Positions 57,961 to 64,000 of a DNA stretch of 64,000 bases are shown one piece after another. The notes below the pieces were generated by a model. The model did no database searches and was not told where the DNA came from. It saw nothing but the letters and a program-made list of their open reading frames with translations. The translations under genes were made by a program, and so were the position numbers. Source of the stretch: Collimonas pratensis (GTDB taxonomy: Bacteria; Pseudomonadota; Gammaproteobacteria; Burkholderiales; Burkholderiaceae_D); the NCBI RefSeq assembly GCF_001584185.1, contig NZ_CP013234.1, positions 558,001-622,000 on the forward strand, read 5' to 3'. Numbering within the stretch: position 1 is the first letter of the stretch; every line of letters starts with the position of its first letter.

Positions 57961-58254
57961 ATGTTCAGGCCATCTCACTCGCTTACTGTCGGTAACGCCA
58001 AGCTCACTCTGGAAGAGGGCTTGCGCGCGATCGCCGGTGGCGAGACCGAGATCGACCTGAGCGATGTGGTGGCGGTCGACTCGGCCGCCGTCGCAACCTT
58101 GCTGGCATGGCAAGTCGCGGCAATGAATCAAGGTTTGACCCTGCATTTTTCCAGCTTGCCAGCCAACCTGGAAAGCCTGATCGACCTTTACGGCGTCACC
58201 GATTTGCTGGCGCCGGCGGCAGTAGTTGTTGCTGCCAGTCCACGACATCACTGA
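57961..58254 (+). CDS. mlaB: STAS-domain protein MlaB
   Basis: 97 aa from ATG 57961 (a TTG at 57952 is an alternative; neither has a strong ribosome-binding site). A single STAS domain with EIDLSDVVAVDSAAVATLLAWQVAAMN, the DSA loop being the contact surface for MlaF. It stabilises the MlaFE ATPase. It is the last gene of the mla run; the next gene starts 183 bp later. Confidence 0.9.
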   Translation: MFRPSHSLTVGNAKLTLEEGLRAIAGGETEIDLSDVVAVDSAAVATLLAWQVAAMNQGLTLHFSSLPANLESLIDLYGVTDLLAPAAVVVAASPRHH

Positions 58255-58437
58255 CATCATCCTTTCTCTCTCCAGTAGTCCGCCGGGTTTGTAGTCGTTG
58301 CCCGGCCTCAGCAGCAAAAATCCAATATAATCAAGGGTTACGCCATCAGGCGCAGCGCCAGAGCGGCTGGAAGCATTGTTTCCAGATACGCAAGCGGCAG
58401 CGGCGCGGCGGCACCCACACAGAGTATCCAGGCATCC

Positions 58438-59391
58438 ATGGCGGCGATTCAGATCACTAACGTCAAGAAGCGTTACCAGTCCTTGCAGGCTTTGGGCGGC
58501 GTTTCACTGACCATCGAAGAAGGCGAATTCTTCGGCTTGCTCGGCCCTAACGGCGCCGGCAAAACCACCTTGATTTCCATCATTGCCGGTTTGAATCGTC
58601 CCGATTCCGGCAATGTCACGATCCATGGCCACGACGTGGTCAGCGACTACCGCGCTGCGCGCCGCAACCTGGGCGTGGTGCCGCAGGAGCTGGTGTTCGA
58701 TCCCTTCTTCACGGTGCGCGAAACCCTGCGCATGCAGTCCGGCTATTACGGCTTGAAGAACAACGACAAATGGATCGACGAGGTGATGGAAAACCTCGAT
58801 CTCACCAACAAGGCCGACACCAATATGCGCGCACTCTCCGGCGGCATGAAGCGCCGCGTGCTGGTGGCGCAGGCGCTGGTGCACAAGCCGCCCGTGATCG
58901 TGCTGGACGAGCCGACCGCCGGCGTCGACGTCGAACTGCGCCAGACCTTGTGGCGCTTCATTTCGCGCCTCAACCGCGAAGGCCACACCGTGGTCCTGAC
59001 CACGCATTACCTGGAAGAAGCGCAGGAACAGTGCAACCGCATCGCCATGCTCAAGCTGGGGCAGGTGGTCGCGCTGGATACCACCTCGGCGTTGATCAAG
59101 CGCATCGCCGGTTCCCAGCTCATCGTGCAGCTCTCCAGCGGCAGTTTGCCGGAGGCCTTGCAGCACCTGGTGCTGCATGCGGACGGCGCCAAGTTTTCCT
59201 TGCGCGTCAACCAGTATGCCGATGTCGAACCGATCCTGGCTTCATTGCGCCAGGCCGGCGCGGTGATCGAAGACATGCAGCTGCAACAGGCCGATCTGGA
59301 AGACGTGTTCCTGCAGATCATGGATAGCAAGGTCAGCGCCAACGGCTTCAATGTCTACGCTGACGAATACAGTGCAGGCGGTGGCAAATGA
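58438..59391 (+). CDS. ABC transporter ATP-binding protein (YadG-like)
   Basis: 317 aa. Walker A is [16 protein letters not shown] (about 36), the signature is LSGGMKRRVLVAQAL, and Walker B is PPVIVLDEPTAGVD. A C-terminal extension of about 100 residues is typical of ABC-2 exporters (DrrA/NodI-like). It pairs with the following permease, whose ATG overlaps its stop codon (ATGATGG). The substrate is unknown. The pair commonly lies between mlaB and ibaG in this group. Confidence 0.92.
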   Translation: MAAIQITNVKKRYQSLQALGGVSLTIEEGEFFGLLGPNGAGKTTLISIIAGLNRPDSGNVTIHGHDVVSDYRAARRNLGVVPQELVFDPFFTVRETLRMQSGYYGLKNNDKWIDEVMENLDLTNKADTNMRALSGGMKRRVLVAQALVHKPPVIVLDEPTAGVDVELRQTLWRFISRLNREGHTVVLTTHYLEEAQEQCNRIAMLKLGQVVALDTTSALIKRIAGSQLIVQLSSGSLPEALQHLVLHADGAKFSLRVNQYADVEPILASLRQAGAVIEDMQLQQADLEDVFLQIMDSKVSANGFNVYADEYSAGGGK

Positions 59392-60146
59392 TGGTCGGTT
59401 TTCAAACACTGTTTTACAAGGAAGTGCTGCGCTTCTGGAAAGTCGCGACGCAAACCATCGGTGCGCCGATTCTCACCGCCATGCTGTACCTGCTGATTTT
59501 CGGCCACACGCTGAAAGACCACGTGGAAGTCTATCCGGGCGTGCAGTACACGGCTTTCCTGATTCCCGGCCTGGTGATGATGAGCGTGTTGCAAAATGCC
59601 TTCGCCAATACCTCGTCCTCGTTGACACAGTCGAAAATGACCGGCAATCTGGTGTTTGTCCTGCTGCCGCCGCTGTCGCACTGGGAGCTGTATGGCGGCT
59701 ACGTGCTGGCCGCCGTGGTGCGTGGCCTGATGGTTGGCCTGGGCGTGTTCGTGATCACGGCCTGGTTCGGCAACCTGTCCTTCGTGGCGCCATGGTGGAT
59801 CGTAATTTTCGCCTTCCTCGGCGCGGCGCTGCTGGGCACCATGGGTTTGATCGCCGGCATCTGGGCAGATAAGTTCGACCAGTTGGCGGTGTTCCAGAAC
59901 TTCCTGATCATGCCGCTGACCTTCCTGGCCGGCGTGTTTTATTCGATCAAGTCGTTGCCGCCCTTCTGGCAAGCGGTGTCGCACCTGAATCCGTTCTTCT
60001 ACATGATCGACGGCTTCCGCTACGGCTTCTTCGGCCAGTCCGACGTCAATCCGCTGGTCAGCCTGGCCATCATCTGCATCGCGCTGGCGCTGCTGTCGAC
60101 GCTGGCGGTGCAGATGCTACGGCGTGGTTATAAGCTGCGCCACTAA
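59388..60146 (+). CDS. ABC-2 type transporter permease (YadH-like)
   Basis: 252 aa, six helices. ABC-2 membrane domain with FYKEVLRFWKVATQTIGAPIL at the N-terminal elbow helix, AFLIPGLVMMSVLQNAFANTSSSL and MPLTFLAGVFYSIKSLPPFW. It forms the export channel with the YadG-like ATPase. Two adjacent ATG codons (59388, 59391) are both possible starts. Confidence 0.92.
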   Translation: MMVGFQTLFYKEVLRFWKVATQTIGAPILTAMLYLLIFGHTLKDHVEVYPGVQYTAFLIPGLVMMSVLQNAFANTSSSLTQSKMTGNLVFVLLPPLSHWELYGGYVLAAVVRGLMVGLGVFVITAWFGNLSFVAPWWIVIFAFLGAALLGTMGLIAGIWADKFDQLAVFQNFLIMPLTFLAGVFYSIKSLPPFWQAVSHLNPFFYMIDGFRYGFFGQSDVNPLVSLAIICIALALLSTLAVQMLRRGYKLRH

Positions 60147-60203
60147 ATCCAATCGTTGCGTTCCGTTTGTTTCGTTCGTACAGTTAACCGGTAAGAAAAT
60201 ATC

Positions 60204-60440
60204 ATGTTCCCAACACCCGATCTCGTTAAAAGTTACATCGCCGCCGGCCTAGAATGTTCGCACCTGGAAGTCGAGGGCGACGGCCAGCATTTCAAGGCGG
60301 TGATCGTGTCGGCGGCGTTTGCCGGCAAGCGCCCGATACAGCGCCACCAGATCGTCTACGCGGCCCTGGGCGACCGCATGCGCGAAGAGATCCATGCGCT
60401 GTCGATGAAGACCCTGACGCCCGAAGAATTTGCCGCTTAA
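60204..60440 (+). CDS. ibaG: BolA-family iron-sulfur protein IbaG
   Basis: 78 aa. BolA fold with the conserved (C/H)-loop and H: CSHLEVEGDGQHFKAVIVS and RPIQRHQIVYAALGDRM (His ligand region). IbaG binds iron-sulfur clusters with monothiol glutaredoxins and is linked to envelope and acid stress. The location just before murA is conserved in proteobacteria. Confidence 0.93.
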   Translation: MFPTPDLVKSYIAAGLECSHLEVEGDGQHFKAVIVSAAFAGKRPIQRHQIVYAALGDRMREEIHALSMKTLTPEEFAA

Positions 60441-60519
60441 TTTACAAATTAATTGCGCGCCGGCTTGTCTAAGCCAGCGCAGCCCGATGAACATCTCTGG
60501 TCCGGATGGCCAGCCATAA

Positions 60520-62438
<1,919 letters not shown>

Positions 62439-62480
62439 AGTCCGATTAAAGCCCATAAGCGACAAACTGGAAGCAGCAAC

Positions 62481-63806
62481 ATGAGCATAGCAATCAGAAA
62501 ACTCGATGCGGCGCAGCCGGATTTCCAGGCGCAACTGAATGCCGTGCTGGCCTTCGAGGCCGGCGAAGATGAAGCCATCGATCAGGCTGCCGCACGCATC
62601 CTGGCCGACGTCAAGGCGCGCGGCGACGCCGCCGTGCTGGAATACACCAACCGTTTCGACCGCGTCAGCGCCAGCAGCGTCGGCGCCCTGGAAATCGGCC
62701 AGCAGGAATTGCAGGATGCCCTGGCGCAGTTGTCGCCGGAGCGCCGCAGCGCCTTGCAGACCGCCGCCGACCGCGTGCGCGCCTATCATCAGCGGCAAAA
62801 AGTCGAATGCGGCTCGGACGGCTTCAGCTACACCGAAGCCGACGGCACCGTGCTCGGACAAAAAGTGACGCCGCTGGACCGCGTCGGCATCTACGTCCCC
62901 GGCGGCAAGGCCGCTTATCCTTCGTCGGTGCTGATGAATGCCATCCCGGCCAAGGTTGCCGGCGTGCAGGAAATCATCATGGTGGTGCCGACCCCGGACG
63001 GCGTCAAGAATCCGCTGGTGCTGGCTGCCGCGGCCATCGCCGGCGTCGACCGCGTGTTCACCATCGGCGGCGCGCAAGCGGTCGCTGCGCTGGCTTACGG
63101 CACGGACTCTATTCCGCAAGTCGACAAGATCGTCGGTCCTGGCAACGCCTATGTGGCGGCGGCCAAGCGGCGCGTGTTCGGCACGGTCGGCATCGACATG
63201 ATTGCCGGCCCCTCGGAAATCCTGGTGATCTGCGACGGCACGACCGATCCCGACTGGATCGCAATGGACCTGTTCTCGCAGGCCGAGCACGACGAGCTGG
63301 CGCAATCCATTCTGCTATGCCCGGATGCAGACTATATCGCGGCGGTGGAAGCCAGCATCAACCGCCAGCTGGCGCTGATGCCGCGCCATGAAGTGATCCG
63401 TACCTCGCTGACCGACCGCGGCGCGCTGATCAAGGTGCGCGATCTGGAACAAGCCTGCGAAATCGCCAACCATATCGCCGCCGAGCATCTGGAAATCTCG
63501 ACCGACAATCCGCAGCATTGGGCCGACCGCATCCGCCATGCAGGCGCCATGTTCCTGGGCCGTTTTTCGTCGGAAGCGCTGGGCGATTATTGCGCCGGCC
63601 CGAACCACGTGCTGCCGACTTCGCGCACCGCGCGCTTCTCGTCGCCGCTCGGCGTCTACGATTTTCAGAAGCGTTCCAGCATGATCAACATCAGCGCCGC
63701 CGGCGCCCAGACCCTGGGCAAAGTAGCGGCGGAACTGGCTTACGGCGAAGGCTTGCAGGCGCATGCACGCTCGGCCGAGTATCGCCTGGAAGACGGCAAG
63801 CAATGA
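62481..63806 (+). CDS. hisD: Histidinol dehydrogenase
   Basis: 441 aa, full length. HisD signatures: [32 protein letters not shown] (about 210-240), with catalytic and zinc ligands in the GAGPSE... region, and [13 protein letters not shown] with the His ligands. It oxidises L-histidinol to histidine in two NAD+ steps. Following hisG at 43 bp, it is co-transcribed. The next gene is a DNA methyltransferase rather than hisC. Confidence 0.97.
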   Translation: MSIAIRKLDAAQPDFQAQLNAVLAFEAGEDEAIDQAAARILADVKARGDAAVLEYTNRFDRVSASSVGALEIGQQELQDALAQLSPERRSALQTAADRVRAYHQRQKVECGSDGFSYTEADGTVLGQKVTPLDRVGIYVPGGKAAYPSSVLMNAIPAKVAGVQEIIMVVPTPDGVKNPLVLAAAAIAGVDRVFTIGGAQAVAALAYGTDSIPQVDKIVGPGNAYVAAAKRRVFGTVGIDMIAGPSEILVICDGTTDPDWIAMDLFSQAEHDELAQSILLCPDADYIAAVEASINRQLALMPRHEVIRTSLTDRGALIKVRDLEQACEIANHIAAEHLEISTDNPQHWADRIRHAGAMFLGRFSSEALGDYCAGPNHVLPTSRTARFSSPLGVYDFQKRSSMINISAAGAQTLGKVAAELAYGEGLQAHARSAEYRLEDGKQ

Positions 63807-63831
63807 TGATCCCAGCTGCGGTGTGGCAGGC

Positions 63832-64000
63832 ATGACGACTGCCGGCGGCGACTGGCTCAACCGCATCTTCGGCGAAGATGCGCTGCAAGGCTTGCAACGC
63901 ATCCCCGACGGCTCGGTCGACCTGCTGCTGGCCGATCCGCCGTATGGCCTGGGCAAGGATTACGGCAACGACTCCGACAAGCTCGACACTGCCGCCTACC
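63832..64000 (+). CDS. DNA methyltransferase (adenine or N4-cytosine), 5' part only
   Basis: The first 56 codons are present, cut by the window end. The protein starts MTTAGGDWLNRIFGED and shows FGEDALQGLQRIPDGSVDL then LLADPPYGLGKDYG. The DPPY motif and the order (DPPY near the N-terminus) place it in the beta class of amino-methyltransferases, similar in start to YhdJ. It begins 25 bp after the hisD stop on the same strand, so it may be read from the his transcript. Target sequence and any restriction partner cannot be seen. Confidence 0.85.
   Translation, partial: MTTAGGDWLNRIFGEDALQGLQRIPDGSVDLLLADPPYGLGKDYGNDSDKLDTAAY

Overview
This 64 kb window reads as one GC-rich chromosomal segment of a betaproteobacterium of the order Burkholderiales. 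The conserved gene orders seen (kdsD-kdsC-lptC-lptA-lptB-rpoN-hpf; uvrA and MFS-ssb; gltB-gltD-mlaFEDACB-ABC pair-ibaG-murA-hisG-hisD) and the protein sequences fit Oxalobacteraceae. My guess is a Collimonas-like genome, but this is inferred from memory of gene order, not from a search. No rRNA, tRNA or CRISPR array was seen.

Layout. 1-5.7 kb (minus strand) makes KDO and exports LPS (kdsD, kdsC, lptC, lptA, lptB) and continues into rpoN and hpf. 5.8-9.1 kb holds a Kef-type antiporter and a PepSY membrane protein. 9.2-11.2 kb is a two-gene oxygenase operon (FAD monooxygenase and PhyH dioxygenase). 11.2-18.8 kb holds uvrA, a secreted S53 (sedolisin) protease, an MFS transporter and ssb. 19.0-23.9 kb is a compact six-gene operon of unknown pathway: DUF2917, a membrane-anchored nucleotidyltransferase, GNAT, exported M20 hydrolase, isochorismatase-like hydrolase and a DUF6671-like protein. 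It has a palindromic operator on its promoter.

The most striking locus is 25.4-26.6 kb. A 26-codon gene encodes a peptide ending in AWYIWY, followed 110 bp later by a short cytochrome P450. As I remember it, AWYIWY is the residue sequence of tryptorubin A, the founding atropopeptide, a P450-crosslinked ribosomal peptide known to me from Streptomyces. The pair looks like a minimal two-gene atropopeptide RiPP cluster in a betaproteobacterium. A LysR regulator lies divergently upstream, and a hairpin with perfect 21-bp arms follows the P450.

26.9-44.5 kb is mixed metabolism and envelope: thiolase, two GSTs, chromate transporter, a stefin/cystatin-like small protein, TRIC channel, class A PBP, ArgP-type LysR, TonB-dependent receptor with a thioredoxin-fold partner, AMP nucleosidase, YbfB-type MFS and nitronate monooxygenase. 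44.6-47.7 kb is a small mobile island: an IS110 transposase, then a REP-associated tyrosine transposase bracketed by GGGTCAGAGTC repeats in inverted orientation. 47.7-64 kb returns to core genes: glutamate synthase, the phospholipid transport (Mla) operon, an ABC-2 exporter, ibaG, murA, hisG, hisD and the start of a DNA methyltransferase.
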